Shown here: positions 26,854 to 37,814 of the stretch, in pieces
How the letters are laid out: each line of letters begins with the position of its first letter
Position numbering within the stretch: position 1 is the stretch's first letter
NCBI RefSeq assembly: GCF_000153805.1
Contig: NZ_DS022298.1
Location: forward strand, 504,616 to 568,615
DNA length: 64,000 nt
From: Synechococcus sp. BL107
GTDB lineage: Bacteria > Cyanobacteriota > Cyanobacteriia > PCC-6307 > Cyanobiaceae
Reading direction: 5' to 3'
Translations under genes and position numbers: made by a program
The notes under the pieces: generated by a model
Databases searched by the model: none
The model's input: only the letters and a program-made list of their open reading frames with translations
Told to the model about the DNA's origin: nothing

Positions 26854-28532
26854 TGCGTCGTTTGAACATCGCGTTTGGTTTGCAGCGGGCCATCCGTGCA
26901 CTGGTGATTTGGCGTGCCGTTCTCACCCTTTTGTTGTTGCTGTGGTGGGACGGCCAATCTTGGACCTATCGCGGTGGGGCGACACGGGAGCGCCGCGCTG
27001 AACGTCAGCAACAACGTGCTCAGTGGCTGACCCGTCAGCTGTTGCAATTGGGGTCGGCGTTTATCAAGCTCGGGCAGCTGTTGTCCTCTAGGCCCGACAT
27101 CCTTCCAGCCGGGTGGGTGAGTGAGCTGGCGTCCCTTCAGGACAATGTGCCGGCTTTCAGTTTCGATCGTGTTCAGACGGTGTTGGAGGAGGAGCTCGGC
27201 CAGCGCTGCGCTGAGGTGATTGATCTTGACCCCCAACCCCTCGGGGCAGCGTCTCTTGCCCAAGTGCATCGCGCCAGCTTGCGCAGTGGTCGGCAGGTGG
27301 TGCTCAAAGTGCAACGGCAAGGGCTGGATCGCCGTTTTCGCCTCGACCTCGATGTGATGCAGCAGGTCGCGGCGGTGTTGCAGCGTCATCCCACTTGGGG
27401 GCGGGGTCGTGATTGGCCTGCCATGGCCCGTGAGTGTCGCCGTGTGTTGTTGCGTGAGCTCGACTTCCGGGTTGAAGCGCAATATGCGGCTCGGTTTCGT
27501 CAACAGTTTCTTGACGACGAACAGATTCGTATCCCAGGGGTGATTTGGGAGTTGAGCACCCGTCGGGTGCTTTGTTTGGACTACTTGCCCGGGATCAAAA
27601 TCAATGACCGCGAGGCGATGCTTGAGGCGGGCATCAATCCCTCCGATGTAGCCGAAATCGGTGCAGCGAGTTATCTCAAACAGCTGGTGAGGTTTGGCTT
27701 TTTTCATGCCGACCCCCATCCTGGAAATCTTGCTGTCGCCAGCGACGGCGCCCTCATCTATTACGACTTCGGGATGATGGGTGTGCTGTCGGATGGTTTA
27801 CGTCGCCGACTGGGATCGATGGTGCGCGCTGCCGCAGCCCGAGATTCCGCTGCCTTGGTGGCTGAATTGCAGGCGGCGGGATTGATTGGAACTGAGATTG
27901 ATGTCGGCCCTGTCCGACGGTTGGTGCGCGTGATGCTGCAGGACGCGTTGACGCCTCCATTCAGTTCCAATGTGATCGACAAGCTGTCGGGCGATCTCTA
28001 CGACCTTGTATACGGCCAGCCCTTTCGCTTGCCGGTTGAGTTGATCTTCGTGATGCGGGCGCTCTCCACATTTGAGGGCGTTGGCCGCAGCCTCGATCCA
28101 GCTTTTAGCCTTGTTTCGATTGCCAAGCCCTACTTACTCCCTCTGATGACGTCCAGTGGATCCGGTACGAATGATCTGTTCAATGAGCTGGGGCGCCAGG
28201 TGGGAGCCTTGAGCAGCAAAGCTGTGGGGATTCCCAGGCGCCTGGATGAAAGTTTGGAGCGCCTTGAGCAGGGCGATCTGCAACTCCAAGTTCGACTGGG
28301 TGAGTCGGACCGTCAGTTCCGGCGCATGATCGTGGCGCAACAGTCGATTGGCCAAGCCGTTCTCTTGGGCTGCTTGGCTTTGGCAACGGCGATTATTGGT
28401 GCCAGTGCTCGCCCCGTTTGGTCGCTTTTACCTGCTGCGGCCACGCTTCCTGTGGGCTTGGGCTGGTTTCGAATGCAGATGAGAATGCGACGCGATCAGC
28501 GATTGGAACAGTTACCTGGCTCCAACCGCTGA
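26853..28532 (+). CDS. ABC1/AarF (UbiB-like) atypical kinase
   Basis: A 559-residue ABC1K family protein. The family motifs are present: FIKLGQLLSSRPDILPAG (KxGQ), LGAASLAQVHRASL (alanine-rich loop that replaces the P-loop), VVLKVQRQG (lysine), FHADPHPGNL (catalytic loop) and DFGMMG. Two hydrophobic stretches near the end (IGQAVLLGCLALATAIIGA and SLLPAAATLPVGLGW) anchor it to a membrane. In cyanobacteria and plastids these proteins regulate prenylquinone and tocopherol metabolism. The protein starts directly at the preceding stop. The specific quinone substrate cannot be told. Confidence 0.93.
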   Translation: MRRLNIAFGLQRAIRALVIWRAVLTLLLLLWWDGQSWTYRGGATRERRAERQQQRAQWLTRQLLQLGSAFIKLGQLLSSRPDILPAGWVSELASLQDNVPAFSFDRVQTVLEEELGQRCAEVIDLDPQPLGAASLAQVHRASLRSGRQVVLKVQRQGLDRRFRLDLDVMQQVAAVLQRHPTWGRGRDWPAMARECRRVLLRELDFRVEAQYAARFRQQFLDDEQIRIPGVIWELSTRRVLCLDYLPGIKINDREAMLEAGINPSDVAEIGAASYLKQLVRFGFFHADPHPGNLAVASDGALIYYDFGMMGVLSDGLRRRLGSMVRAAAARDSAALVAELQAAGLIGTEIDVGPVRRLVRVMLQDALTPPFSSNVIDKLSGDLYDLVYGQPFRLPVELIFVMRALSTFEGVGRSLDPAFSLVSIAKPYLLPLMTSSGSGTNDLFNELGRQVGALSSKAVGIPRRLDESLERLEQGDLQLQVRLGESDRQFRRMIVAQQSIGQAVLLGCLALATAIIGASARPVWSLLPAAATLPVGLGWFRMQMRMRRDQRLEQLPGSNR

Positions 28533-28549
28533 GGTTTATCGGTGGTTGA

Positions 28550-29857
<1,308 letters not shown>

Positions 29858-29957
29858 TTAACCCATGAATCCTATGGGTCGCCCCTCATCAGCCCTTGTC
29901 GTGGGTGAATCACCCCGGTCAGAATATGCGCACGTTCACCCACCCGGTTTCTTCGCC

Positions 29958-30356
29958 ATGCGGATGCTGCACACGATGCTCCGGGTGACTGATTTGGAGC
30001 GTTCGTTGGCGTTTTATACGGGTGTTTTGGGGATGAATCTGTTGCGGCGCAAGGACTATCCCAACGGCAGGTTCACCTTGGCGTTTGTTGGTTATGGCCC
30101 TGAGACCGAGCAAACGGTGTTGGAACTCACCCATAACTGGGATACCGACGCTTACAGCCTTGGTGATGCTTATGGCCACATCGCTCTTGGCGTCGACGAC
30201 ATTCGAACCACCTGTGCGGGAATTGCTGGAAAGGGTGGCCGTGTGGTGCGTGAACCAGGGCCGATGAAGCACGGAACCACGGTGATTGCGTTTGTCGAAG
30301 ATCCCGATGGTTACAAAGTGGAGTTGATCGAGCTCTCCTCCAAAGCCGCTGTTTAA
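29958..30356 (+). CDS. gloA: Lactoylglutathione lyase (glyoxalase I)
   Basis: Glyoxalase I of about 132 residues, which isomerises the hemithioacetal of methylglyoxal and glutathione. [20 protein letters not shown] contains the first metal-ligand histidine, LELTHNW and [10 protein letters not shown] the next ligands, and [14 protein letters not shown] the last glutamate. I start at MRMLHTML; an upstream in-frame start adds 31 unconserved residues. It ends seven bases before clpB, so the two may be co-transcribed. Placement beside enolase fits a methylglyoxal-detoxifying role next to glycolysis. Confidence 0.95.
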   Translation: MRMLHTMLRVTDLERSLAFYTGVLGMNLLRRKDYPNGRFTLAFVGYGPETEQTVLELTHNWDTDAYSLGDAYGHIALGVDDIRTTCAGIAGKGGRVVREPGPMKHGTTVIAFVEDPDGYKVELIELSSKAAV

Positions 30357-30362
30357 CCCTGG

Positions 30363-33185
30363 ATGACTGGTTCCCCTTCCTTCAACGGCAGCCTCACCCA
30401 CGAACCCGACCGTTTCAGTGATGCAGCTTGGGATCTCCTCCTGAGTGCCCAAGATGTGGCCCGCCGTTGGCGACATGAACAACTCGATGTGGAGCATCTG
30501 ATCCAGGTGCTGTTCACGGATCCAGCCAGTCGCAATTGGGTGGAAGGTTTGCCCTTGGTGGTGGATGAATTGCTGGACCGTCTGGAGGATGTGCTGGCTG
30601 ATCAGCCTTCTGGGCAGGGGACGGATCTATTCATCGGCGAAGACTTGGAGCAGTTGCTGGAGTCTGCGGATGCGGTGTGCCAACGCTGGGGAGTGGAACG
30701 GATCGATGTGCCACAGCTGCTCATGGCCATTGGGGCTGATCCACGCCTCGGTGCTGAGTTGTTTGCAGGGTTGGGCTTGTCCGCCGACCGGTTGGAAGAG
30801 CTGTTGCAAGCTCCGTCCATAGCGACTCAGCTATCACAGCCCTCGCCATCACAGCCCGCGCCATCCGTGTCTCGGCCGAGCCCCCAGTCGTCTCGGCTGC
30901 CACGTCCATCTCAGCAGGCGCGGGATCCTCAGCCCCCCCGTGAGCAGCAACAGCCTTTGAATCCGCCCCAGGTGTCTCGCAGGAATGGGGCTGACGTGGC
31001 TCCACTGGAATCAGCGTTGCCATCTGCGGAATCCCAGCGCTTGGATCCGGAGGAGCACGAGGCGCCGCCCACCGCCCTTCAATCCTTCGGGCGTGATCTC
31101 ACGGCGGAGGCGGAGGCCGGTCGGCTGGATCCGGTGATCGGCCGAGATAGTGAGATCCGCAATTTGATCAAGGTCTTATCGCGCCGCAGCAAAAACAATC
31201 CGGTGCTGATCGGAGCACCAGGTGTGGGCAAGACGGCCGTTGCCGAATTGTTGGCGCAGCGGATTGTGTCCGGCGAAGTGCCGGAATCGCTCCAGGGGCT
31301 GCGATTGATTTCCCTCGACCTCGGAGCCCTCATCGCCGGCGCCAAATTTCGGGGTCAATTCGAGGAACGGCTTCGCTCGGTTTTGGAGGAGGTGAGTCGC
31401 CCTGATTCGGGGGTGGTGTTGTTTGTCGACGAATTGCACACGGTGGTGGGGAGCGAGCGCAGCAGCACCGATGCCGGCAGCTTGCTGAAGCCTGCCCTCG
31501 CCAGGGGTGATCTCCGTTGTATCGGTGCCACGACGCCCGAGGACTACCGCCGCACCGTGGAGAAGGACCCAGCCTTGAATCGTCGCTTTCAGCAGGTGCT
31601 GATTCGAGAGCCGGATTTGCCTCTGAGCTTGGAGATTCTGCGTGGCTTGAAGGAGCGTTACGAGCTGCACCACGGCGTGTCGATCACGGATGAGGCGCTG
31701 CAAGCCGCGAACCGACTGGCGGATCGGTACATCAGTGATCGCTGTTTGCCCGATAAGGCCATCGATCTGATCGATGAAGCGGCTGCCCAACTCAAGATGG
31801 AAGTCACCTCCAAGCCCCAAGTGGTGGAGGAGGCAGAGGCTGATCTTCGCCGGGTTGAATTGGCCTTGCTGGCGGCAGAACAGGCCCCGGAAGCTGAGCG
31901 AATTCAGTTGCAACGCAACCGTCTCGATGGTGCGGCCCGCCTCGACGACTTACGTCGTCGTTGGCAAGAGGAGCGGAACCAATTGGACGAACTCGGCCAG
32001 TTGTTGCGTCAGGACGAAGATCTTCGCCATGCCATCGCTGAGGCGGAGCGCGACGGTGACCTGGAAGAAGCAGCGCGCTTGCAATACGACCAACTGCACA
32101 CGCTTCAACAACGCCGGGAGGAGCTTGAGGCTTGTCAGGCTGAGGCGCAGGCCGCCGGCACCGCGTTATTGAGGGAGCAGGTGGAGGCTGGGGATATCGC
32201 CGATCTTGTGGCGCGATGGACGGGCATTCCCGTGCAGCGGTTGCTCGCCGGAGAGCGGCGGAAGCTATTGGCAATGGAGTCTCACCTCGGCGAACGGGTG
32301 ATTGGCCAGGCGGAGGCGGTCACGGCGGTGGCAGCGGCGATTCGCCGCGCCCGAGCAGGCATGAAAGATTCGCGACGACCGGTGGGGTCGTTTTTGTTTC
32401 TTGGTCCGACCGGTGTCGGAAAAACGGAGTTAGCCAAAGCCTTGGCGGCATCCTTGTTTGATGAAGAAGAGGCGTTGGTGCGCCTTGATATGAGTGAGTT
32501 CATGGAGCGCAACGCCGTGGCGCGATTAATCGGTGCGCCGCCGGGTTACGTCGGATATGAGGAGGGTGGTCAGCTCACCGAGGCGGTGCGGCGGCGTCCT
32601 TACGCCGTCCTCCTTCTCGATGAGGTGGAGAAGGCCCATCCCGATGTGTTCAACCTGTTGTTGCAGGTGCTCGACGATGGTCGCCTCACGGATTCCCAGG
32701 GCCGAACCGTCGACTTCCGCCACACGGTTGTGGTGATGACGAGCAACCTGGCCAGCCCGGCAATTCTCGACCATGCTCGGCAAGAGAATGCTGATGATGC
32801 CGCGCTCCAACGCAAGGTGGATGAAGCGTTGGCCAGCCAATTCCGACCGGAGTTTTTGAATCGCATTGATGAGGTGATTCGATTCCGTCCGCTGCAGGTG
32901 TGGGATCTCGTGAAGATCGTGGAGTTGCAGCTCCAGGAGTTGACGAGCCTGCTGGCGGAACAGGGCCTGTCGTTGGCGGTTGGGGATGGGGTTGCTGATG
33001 CGTTGGCGCGCCAGGGCCATGAACCCGAGTACGGGGCAAGGCCCCTGCGGCGGGTTTTGCGGCGCCAGGTGGAGAACCCATTAGCCACCCAGCTTCTCGA
33101 GGATCGCTTTGCGGGAGCGACGGGTGTGAAGGTTGCTGTTGGAACCGCCGATGGAGAGCCGCTGCTGTTTGAGCCGCAACTTTGA
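30363..33185 (+). CDS. clpB: ClpB-type AAA+ disaggregase (ClpB2-like)
   Basis: A 940-residue Hsp100 protein with two AAA+ modules: Walker A motifs GAPGVGKT (284-291) and GPTGVGKT, pore-loop region [11 protein letters not shown], and DELHT and [11 protein letters not shown] Walker B motifs. A coiled middle domain ([15 protein letters not shown] through [13 protein letters not shown]) marks it as ClpB rather than ClpC. The amino domain is divergent, and residues about 151-236 form a long Pro/Ser/Gln linker before the first AAA module. Cyanobacteria often have two ClpB paralogues; the unusual linker suggests ClpB2, the non-heat-shock type. No heat-shock promoter is recognised. Confidence 0.93.
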   Translation: MTGSPSFNGSLTHEPDRFSDAAWDLLLSAQDVARRWRHEQLDVEHLIQVLFTDPASRNWVEGLPLVVDELLDRLEDVLADQPSGQGTDLFIGEDLEQLLESADAVCQRWGVERIDVPQLLMAIGADPRLGAELFAGLGLSADRLEELLQAPSIATQLSQPSPSQPAPSVSRPSPQSSRLPRPSQQARDPQPPREQQQPLNPPQVSRRNGADVAPLESALPSAESQRLDPEEHEAPPTALQSFGRDLTAEAEAGRLDPVIGRDSEIRNLIKVLSRRSKNNPVLIGAPGVGKTAVAELLAQRIVSGEVPESLQGLRLISLDLGALIAGAKFRGQFEERLRSVLEEVSRPDSGVVLFVDELHTVVGSERSSTDAGSLLKPALARGDLRCIGATTPEDYRRTVEKDPALNRRFQQVLIREPDLPLSLEILRGLKERYELHHGVSITDEALQAANRLADRYISDRCLPDKAIDLIDEAAAQLKMEVTSKPQVVEEAEADLRRVELALLAAEQAPEAERIQLQRNRLDGAARLDDLRRRWQEERNQLDELGQLLRQDEDLRHAIAEAERDGDLEEAARLQYDQLHTLQQRREELEACQAEAQAAGTALLREQVEAGDIADLVARWTGIPVQRLLAGERRKLLAMESHLGERVIGQAEAVTAVAAAIRRARAGMKDSRRPVGSFLFLGPTGVGKTELAKALAASLFDEEEALVRLDMSEFMERNAVARLIGAPPGYVGYEEGGQLTEAVRRRPYAVLLLDEVEKAHPDVFNLLLQVLDDGRLTDSQGRTVDFRHTVVVMTSNLASPAILDHARQENADDAALQRKVDEALASQFRPEFLNRIDEVIRFRPLQVWDLVKIVELQLQELTSLLAEQGLSLAVGDGVADALARQGHEPEYGARPLRRVLRRQVENPLATQLLEDRFAGATGVKVAVGTADGEPLLFEPQL

Positions 33186-33263
33186 TCAAGAGGGCATCAG
33201 TTAGTGTGGATCTTTGGCGAAGTGCCTTTTGGCACCGTTGTCAACTTCCGGTCCCACCCCCCA

Positions 33264-33503
33264 GTGACCAGCCCCACCCAAGAGGACACCAAACCAAACG
33301 GCCCTGAGCCCTCTACAGAGTCCACCCGATCGGGTGGTTTTTTGGCAGAGACGGTTCAAGAGTTGAAATTGGTGGTTTGGCCTAGCCGACAACAGCTTTT
33401 CAGCGAATCCATCGCTGTGATCTTGATGGTCAGCCTGTCGGCCGCAACCATCGCTGCCGTGAGTCGCTTCTTTGGTTGGGCTTCATCTCAGGTGTTCCGC
33501 TGA
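33264..33503 (+). CDS. secE: Preprotein translocase subunit SecE
   Basis: SecE, about 79 residues, the single-span gamma subunit of the SecYEG channel. The body GGFLAETVQELKLVVWPSRQ is the conserved amphipathic helix with the WPS motif, and SIAVILMVSLSAATIAAVS is the membrane helix. I place the start at the GTG of VTSPTQEDT, which avoids a 20-residue leader not seen in the family. It precedes nusG by 19 bases, the standard secE-nusG-rplK order. Confidence 0.95.
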   Translation: MTSPTQEDTKPNGPEPSTESTRSGGFLAETVQELKLVVWPSRQQLFSESIAVILMVSLSAATIAAVSRFFGWASSQVFR

Positions 33504-33522
33504 CTCGCTCCTTCCTTTCGCC

Positions 33523-34191
33523 GTGCCCGACGACTTGACCACACCGGACGCCCTTGAGGTGATCGATCTGCCGGCCCCGAATGCTGGGGAGGATGGAACG
33601 CTTGCCATGGAGCCTGTCGCGAATACCGCTATTGCTCGGTGGTACGCGGTTCAGGTCGCTTCGAGTTGCGAGAAAAAAGTGAAAGCCACCCTGGAACAAC
33701 GGGCGGTCACCCTTGGGGTGAGCAACCGGATTCTTGAGATCGAGATTCCGCAAACGCCGGCGATCAAGCTTAAAAAAGACGGCAGCCGTCAATCCACTGA
33801 GGAGAAGGTGTTTCCTGGTTATGTGCTCGTCCGGATGGTGCTGGATGAGGACACGATGATGGCGGTGCGCAGTACACCCAACGTGATCAATTTCGTTGGT
33901 GCTGAAGATCGACGCGCTACCGGGAAAGCCCGTGGCCACATCAAGCCTCGTCCGCTTAGCCGTTCCGAGGTGGATCGCATCTTTAAGCGCGCTGCCGAGA
34001 AGAAAACCGTCGTTAAGGTCGATTTGGCCGAAGGCGATCAGATTCTTGTCACCGCTGGTCCGTTTAAAGACTTCCAGGGTGAAGTGATCGAGGTGTCTGG
34101 TGAGCGCAACAAGCTCAAAGCGTTGCTGTCCATTTTTGGACGGGAAACGCCAGTTGAGCTGGAGTTCTCCCAGATCAGCAAGCAGAACTGA
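33523..34191 (+). CDS. nusG: Transcription termination/antitermination factor NusG
   Basis: NusG, about 222 residues from the GTG at 33523. It binds RNA polymerase and Rho and affects elongation. The NGN domain begins ARWYAVQVASSCEKKVKATL and includes KVFPGYVLVRM and VRSTPNVINFVG. The KOW domain is EGDQILVTAGPFKDFQGEVIEVSGERNKLKA. The first 35 residues are a disordered acidic extension common in cyanobacteria. It lies between secE and rplK and is followed by a GC-rich hairpin. Confidence 0.97.
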   Translation: MPDDLTTPDALEVIDLPAPNAGEDGTLAMEPVANTAIARWYAVQVASSCEKKVKATLEQRAVTLGVSNRILEIEIPQTPAIKLKKDGSRQSTEEKVFPGYVLVRMVLDEDTMMAVRSTPNVINFVGAEDRRATGKARGHIKPRPLSRSEVDRIFKRAAEKKTVVKVDLAEGDQILVTAGPFKDFQGEVIEVSGERNKLKALLSIFGRETPVELEFSQISKQN

Positions 34192-34200
34192 CATCATGGC

Positions 34201-34225
34201 GGCCGTCTCCCTGCGGAGGGCGGCC
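34201..34225 (+). terminator. GC-rich hairpin after nusG
   Basis: GGCCG at 34201-34205 pairs with CGGCC at 34221-34225. An inner CTCC/GGAG stem and a four-base loop complete it, followed only by TTT. It may be a weak terminator or part of the rplK leader. Readthrough into the ribosomal genes is likely. Confidence 0.4.
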
Positions 34226-34300
34226 TTTGGGGTGGTTTTACATCCCGCCGCATCCGGCCCACGGGCTTGATGATCCGTAGTTGTCCAAACCCCTTAGTCG

Positions 34301-34726
34301 ATGGCCAAGAAAGTCGTAGCTGTAATCAAGCTGGCCCTTCAGGCCGGCAAAGCCAACCCGGCGCCGCCCGTGGGCCCTGCCCTCGGTCAGCACGGCGTGA
34401 ACATCATGATGTTCTGCAAGGAGTACAACGCTCGGACGCAGGACAAAGCCGGACTCGTGATTCCGGTGGAGATTTCGGTCTTTGAAGACCGCAGTTTCAC
34501 CTTCATTACGAAGACACCTCCAGCATCTGTGTTGATCACTAAGGCTGCCGGTATCGAGAAAGGATCAGGCGATTCTGCAAAGGGCAGTGTCGGCTCCATC
34601 AGCCGCGCTCAGCTCGAGGAGATCGCAAAGACCAAGCTCCCCGATCTCAATTGCTCCAGCGTTGATTCCGCCATGCGGATCATCGAAGGCACTGCCCGCA
34701 ACATGGGCGTTGCCGTTAGCGATTGA
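34301..34726 (+). CDS. rplK: 50S ribosomal protein L11
   Basis: L11, 141 residues, binds the GTPase-associated region of 23S rRNA with L10 and L7/L12. [20 protein letters not shown] and [22 protein letters not shown] are the conserved amino domain, and [10 protein letters not shown] ends the rRNA-binding domain. Order rplK-rplA-rplJ-rplL is the universal arrangement. Spacing to rplA is 84 bases. Confidence 0.99.
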   Translation: MAKKVVAVIKLALQAGKANPAPPVGPALGQHGVNIMMFCKEYNARTQDKAGLVIPVEISVFEDRSFTFITKTPPASVLITKAAGIEKGSGDSAKGSVGSISRAQLEEIAKTKLPDLNCSSVDSAMRIIEGTARNMGVAVSD

Positions 34727-34810
34727 TTGCTTCGTTCACGCTCAACGTTTCACTCTCAACCTCATTACCGGGGGAGACATCGCTGATGTCGTCCGTACCC
34801 CAACTCTGAT

Positions 34811-35518
34811 ATGCCCAAACTTTCAAAGCGCTTGGCCGGCTTGGTCAGCAAAATCGAGGATCGTTCCTACGGCCCTCTCGAGGCGATTGCTCTCGTCAAA
34901 GACAACGCCAACGCCAAATTTGACGAAACGATGGAAGCCCACGTGCGGCTTGGCATCGATCCCAAGTACACCGACCAGCAACTGCGCACCACGGTTGCCC
35001 TGCCCAACGGCACGGGTCAGACCGTTCGCATCGCCGTCGTCACCAGTGGTGAAAAGGTAGCTGCCGCCAAAGCTGCTGGCGCCGAGCTCGCTGGCGATGA
35101 GGATTTAGTCGAAGCGATCAGCAAGGGAGAAATGAATTTCGATCTCCTGATTGCCACTCCGGACATGATGCCCAAGGTGGCCAAACTCGGCCGCGTGCTT
35201 GGTCCGCGTGGCCTGATGCCGAACCCAAAAGCTGGAACGGTGACTACTGATCTCGCCGCTGCGATTAAAGACTTCAAGGCGGGCAAGCTCGAGTTCCGTG
35301 CCGATCGCACCGGCATCGTCCATGTACGTTTTGGCAAGGCCAGCTTCAGCGCTGATGCCTTGCTGGAAAACCTCAAGACGCTGCAAGAAACGATCGATCG
35401 CAACAAGCCCAGTGGCGCGAAGGGGCGTTATTGGAAAAGCTTGTACGTGACGTCCACGATGGGCCCATCCGTCGAAGTGGATTTCTCGGCCCTTCAGGAG
35501 ATTGGTCAAGAGGGCTAA
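34811..35518 (+). CDS. rplA: 50S ribosomal protein L1
   Basis: L1, 235 residues, forms the L1 stalk that contacts E-site tRNA and, in many bacteria, represses its own operon by binding the m[23 protein letters not shown] and NPKAGTVT are the signature, and [20 protein letters not shown] the end. The 236-base region that follows is the L10 leader. Confidence 0.99.
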   Translation: MPKLSKRLAGLVSKIEDRSYGPLEAIALVKDNANAKFDETMEAHVRLGIDPKYTDQQLRTTVALPNGTGQTVRIAVVTSGEKVAAAKAAGAELAGDEDLVEAISKGEMNFDLLIATPDMMPKVAKLGRVLGPRGLMPNPKAGTVTTDLAAAIKDFKAGKLEFRADRTGIVHVRFGKASFSADALLENLKTLQETIDRNKPSGAKGRYWKSLYVTSTMGPSVEVDFSALQEIGQEG

Positions 35519-35754
35519 CGCCCTTTGATCTATATTGAGCCATTGGCGAAAGCCAATTCGGGCATGTGCCCGGCCAGAGACAGCAGGTTGGGTCTTGGAA
35601 CGTTCAAACGTCCCTCGATCTCGTAAGTCCCGCCGAGGCAAACGCGCAACATTTTTTCTCCCCCGTGAGATTGGATTGGAACGCGGCCTCGTCTCATTTA
35701 TGAGACTCGATCGGCCGCATGTCCTGCTTGTTCCTTCAATCCGATCCAATCATC
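35519..35754 (+). promoter_or_regulatory. L10 (rplJ) leader region with several hairpins
   Basis: The long untranslated stretch before rplJ fits the ribosomal-protein L10 leader, where L10 (with L7/L12) binds to regulate its own synthesis. Visible structures are a TATATT box at 35531-35536, a GAAA-loop hairpin at 35542-35557 (ATTGGC/GCCAAT), a CGGGC/GCCCG hairpin at 35559-35572, a TTTTTT run at 35652-35657, and a strong compound hairpin at 35683-35718 (GCGGCC/GGCCGC enclosing GTCTCA/TGAGAC). The last ends 36 bases before the ATG. The family assignment is inferred from position and structure; I could not fold it by computation. Confidence 0.6.
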
Positions 35755-36282
35755 ATGGGCCGCACTCTGGAGAACAAGCAACAGATCGTCGGAGAGCTCA
35801 AAGGGCTCCTCGCCGAGACCGAGCTGGCATTGGTTCTTGATTTCAAGGGCCTGTCCATCAAGGAAATGTCTGACCTGCGGGATCGTCTCCGGGTCACCAA
35901 CAGCGTCTGCAAGGTGACTAAAAACACCTTGATGCGCCGTGCCATTGATGGTGACAGCTCCTGGGCCAACCTCGATTCACTTCTGACCGGTACCAACGCT
36001 TTCGTTCTTGTAAAAGGCGATGTTGGTGCTGGTGTTAAGGCCGTTCGGTCTTTCCAGAAAGAAGTCAATAAGTCTGAGACGAAGGGCGCTCTTTTCGAAG
36101 GCAAGCTTCTCTCTCAAGACGAGATCAAGGCCATCGCTGATCTTCCTTCCAGGGAAGAACTTATGGCTCAGATCGCTGGTGCAATCAACGCTGTGGCCAC
36201 CAAGGTTGCCGTTGGCATCAACGAGGTTCCCACCGGTATGGCCAGGGCACTCAAGCAGCACGCCGAAGGCGGCGACAGCTGA
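35755..36282 (+). CDS. rplJ: 50S ribosomal protein L10
   Basis: L10, about 175 residues, anchors L7/L12 dimers to the ribosome. [37 protein letters not shown] and [13 protein letters not shown] are the conserved amino domain; the helical tail [14 protein letters not shown] carries L7/L12. I use the ATG of MGRTLEN; a frame start 36 bases earlier sits within the leader hairpin region. It is followed by rplL after 50 bases. Confidence 0.98.
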   Translation: MGRTLENKQQIVGELKGLLAETELALVLDFKGLSIKEMSDLRDRLRVTNSVCKVTKNTLMRRAIDGDSSWANLDSLLTGTNAFVLVKGDVGAGVKAVRSFQKEVNKSETKGALFEGKLLSQDEIKAIADLPSREELMAQIAGAINAVATKVAVGINEVPTGMARALKQHAEGGDS

Positions 36283-36332
36283 GTTAGCTCTGCCACCACG
36301 TCTATTTCCTGATCTGTTGCTGATTTTCAACC

Positions 36333-36719
36333 ATGTCTGCAAAAACCGACGAAATCCTCGAATCGCTGAAATCCCTTTCCCTGCTGGAAGCTTCCGAGCT
36401 TGTTAAGCAGATCGAAGAGGCTTTTGGTGTCTCCGCCGCCGCGTCAGCTGGCGTCGTGATGGCTGCTCCTGGCGCTGCTGGTGGCGGTGAGGCTGCTGAA
36501 GAAAAGACCGAGTTCGATGTTGTCTTGGAAAGCTTCGAAGCTTCCGCCAAGATCAAAGTTCTCAAGGCCGTTCGCGAAGCGACCGGCTTGGGCTTGGGCG
36601 ATGCCAAGGCCATGGTCGAGGCCGCTCCCAAGGTGGTCAAAGAAGGTGTGTCCAAGGACGATGCCGAGGCCCTCAAGAAGGCCATCGAAGAAGTGGGTGG
36701 CAAGGTCACGGTCAAGTGA
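36333..36719 (+). CDS. rplL: 50S ribosomal protein L7/L12
   Basis: L7/L12, 128 residues, the mobile stalk protein that recruits translation factors. The amino dimerisation domain ([20 protein letters not shown]) is followed by an alanine/glycine hinge, then the globular domain with [20 protein letters not shown] and [14 protein letters not shown]. It ends a transcription unit, with two terminator-like hairpins downstream. Confidence 0.99.
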   Translation: MSAKTDEILESLKSLSLLEASELVKQIEEAFGVSAAASAGVVMAAPGAAGGGEAAEEKTEFDVVLESFEASAKIKVLKAVREATGLGLGDAKAMVEAAPKVVKEGVSKDDAEALKKAIEEVGGKVTVK

Positions 36720-36770
36720 TCCTGTGGGATCGGCTTTCCGCCGATCCGCATCTCATTCTTTTCAACAAAA

Positions 36771-36798
36771 GCAACCCTCCTTCGAGGGTTGCTTTTTT
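36771..36798 (+). terminator. Rho-independent terminator after rplL
   Basis: A perfect nine-base stem, GCAACCCTC / GAGGGTTGC, with a CTTC loop and followed by TTTTTT. This is a textbook intrinsic terminator for the ribosomal protein operon. Confidence 0.93.
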
Positions 36799-36820
36799 GT
36801 GGTGCCTTGGACTTGCCAAT

Positions 36821-36851
36821 AAAAAAACCCCGCCAAAGGCAGGGTTTTTTG
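36821..36851. terminator. Bidirectional terminator between rplL and the DUF3747 gene
   Basis: AAAAAACCC, then GCC, pairs with GGC and GGGTTTTTT, with one C/A mismatch and an AAA loop. A-run and T-run flank the stem symmetrically, so it can end transcription from both sides. It lies between the first rplL terminator and the convergent DUF3747 gene. Confidence 0.85.
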
Positions 36852-36886
36852 AGGAACACGTTCAGGAGTCTGTCCTTGTTTCGACC

Positions 36887-36914
36887 CTGAAGAGGCGTTC
36901 AGCACTCCTCACAC
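36887..36914 (+). ncRNA. Candidate Yfr1-like small RNA core
   Basis: ACTCCTCACAC at 36904-36914 matches exactly the invariant unpaired core known for the cyanobacterial small RNA Yfr1, which represses outer-membrane protein mRNAs. A CTGAA/TTCAG hairpin with a six-base loop lies directly upstream (36887-36902), as in Yfr1. Against this, I see no 3' terminator hairpin with a T-run, and Yfr1 usually lies near trxA and guaB, not rplL. It could be a paralogue, a relic or coincidence. Confidence 0.3.
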
Positions 36915-36989
36915 AGATAAAAATTAGGGCCCTCAAATTGTGATTGGTTGTTCTGCCGGACTCTCTAGCAACTGGCACTGTGCCACTGT

Positions 36990-37763
36990 CTAGCGTTGGC
37001 TCTTGTAAGGGATCACTTGCAGCGGGATCGGTCCAGCGCTGGCGACTCGCTGAACACTGCTAAGCCGTGATGCCAAGGAACTACCACGTGATGTCTTGGG
37101 GCTTGGTGGGATTGGTGGCGGCATGCTCGGGGCTCTGGAGGGTCCGAGCTTGGCCATGCTTGAGCCTCTGGCCTGGCGAATCGCCCGCGCCATCAACAGC
37201 TGAATCGGATCTGGATTGGCGAAATAAAGATGGCTCAGGGTTTGTCCTTGGTAAGCGCGTCGTTCGAGCTGCCAGTCGTCATTCAGCTTTAGCCGAACAA
37301 AGCCATTGCGCTGTCGGCGGGGGATGGGTGCACGCCCAACCACGATCGGTGCTTTTTGATCTGGATTGAAGGCTTGCAGTTGCAGGGTTGATCCGCGTTG
37401 CATCACACGCAACCGGAACCGCCTGCCAAGGTCTGAACCGCCGCTGCGGAGGGAATAGCCATTGCTATCGAGATAGCGGCTGCAAATCCCTGCGAAATTA
37501 AAGCTGTTCAGCGTGGGCTCGACTAGGCCATCGGCGCGTGGCCTCCAGCACAGGGGTTTGCGTTTGATTTGTTCGAGCACCAGCAGTTTCCAGCCGGTCC
37601 GACCGACGGGTTGCGCCAGCACGGCAAACCGGTCTTGAGCGAGGGGCTTGCTCTCGAAGATTCCCCGGGCAGCGAGCGTGTTGGGCAACAGCAGGGCCAG
37701 AACAACCGTCGCAGCAACACCGGTGGCAGCCATGCCTGCGGCTTGGAGGTAAGTTCGCCTCAT
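36990..37763 (-). CDS. DUF3747-domain secreted or anchored protein
   Basis: A 257-residue protein of the cyanobacterial DUF3747 family. An amino-terminal hydrophobic segment ([17 protein letters not shown], residues 11-27) serves as signal or anchor. The conserved region contains [26 protein letters not shown] and [22 protein letters not shown], with two cysteines (CW and GIC) that may bond outside the cytoplasm. The carboxy tail is proline/serine-rich and poorly conserved. The biochemical role is unknown. It is divergent from rnhA and converges on the rplL terminators. Confidence 0.85.
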   Translation of the reverse strand: MRRTYLQAAGMAATGVAATVVLALLLPNTLAARGIFESKPLAQDRFAVLAQPVGRTGWKLLVLEQIKRKPLCWRPRADGLVEPTLNSFNFAGICSRYLDSNGYSLRSGGSDLGRRFRLRVMQRGSTLQLQAFNPDQKAPIVVGRAPIPRRQRNGFVRLKLNDDWQLERRAYQGQTLSHLYFANPDPIQLLMARAIRQARGSSMAKLGPSRAPSMPPPIPPSPKTSRGSSLASRLSSVQRVASAGPIPLQVIPYKSQR

Positions 37764-37814
37764 ACACGGCTGCGTGAGAACCCGTGTTCTACCGAATGTT
37801 GCGAGGGGGGACCA

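Noticed and set aside
26850-27719. 289-codon leftward frame opposite the ABC1 kinase
   Set aside because: It lies fully inside a gene with clear kinase motifs and shows no conserved pattern of its own.
30363-33185. ClpC or ClpA instead of ClpB
   Set aside because: The long coiled middle domain between the two AAA modules is a ClpB feature.
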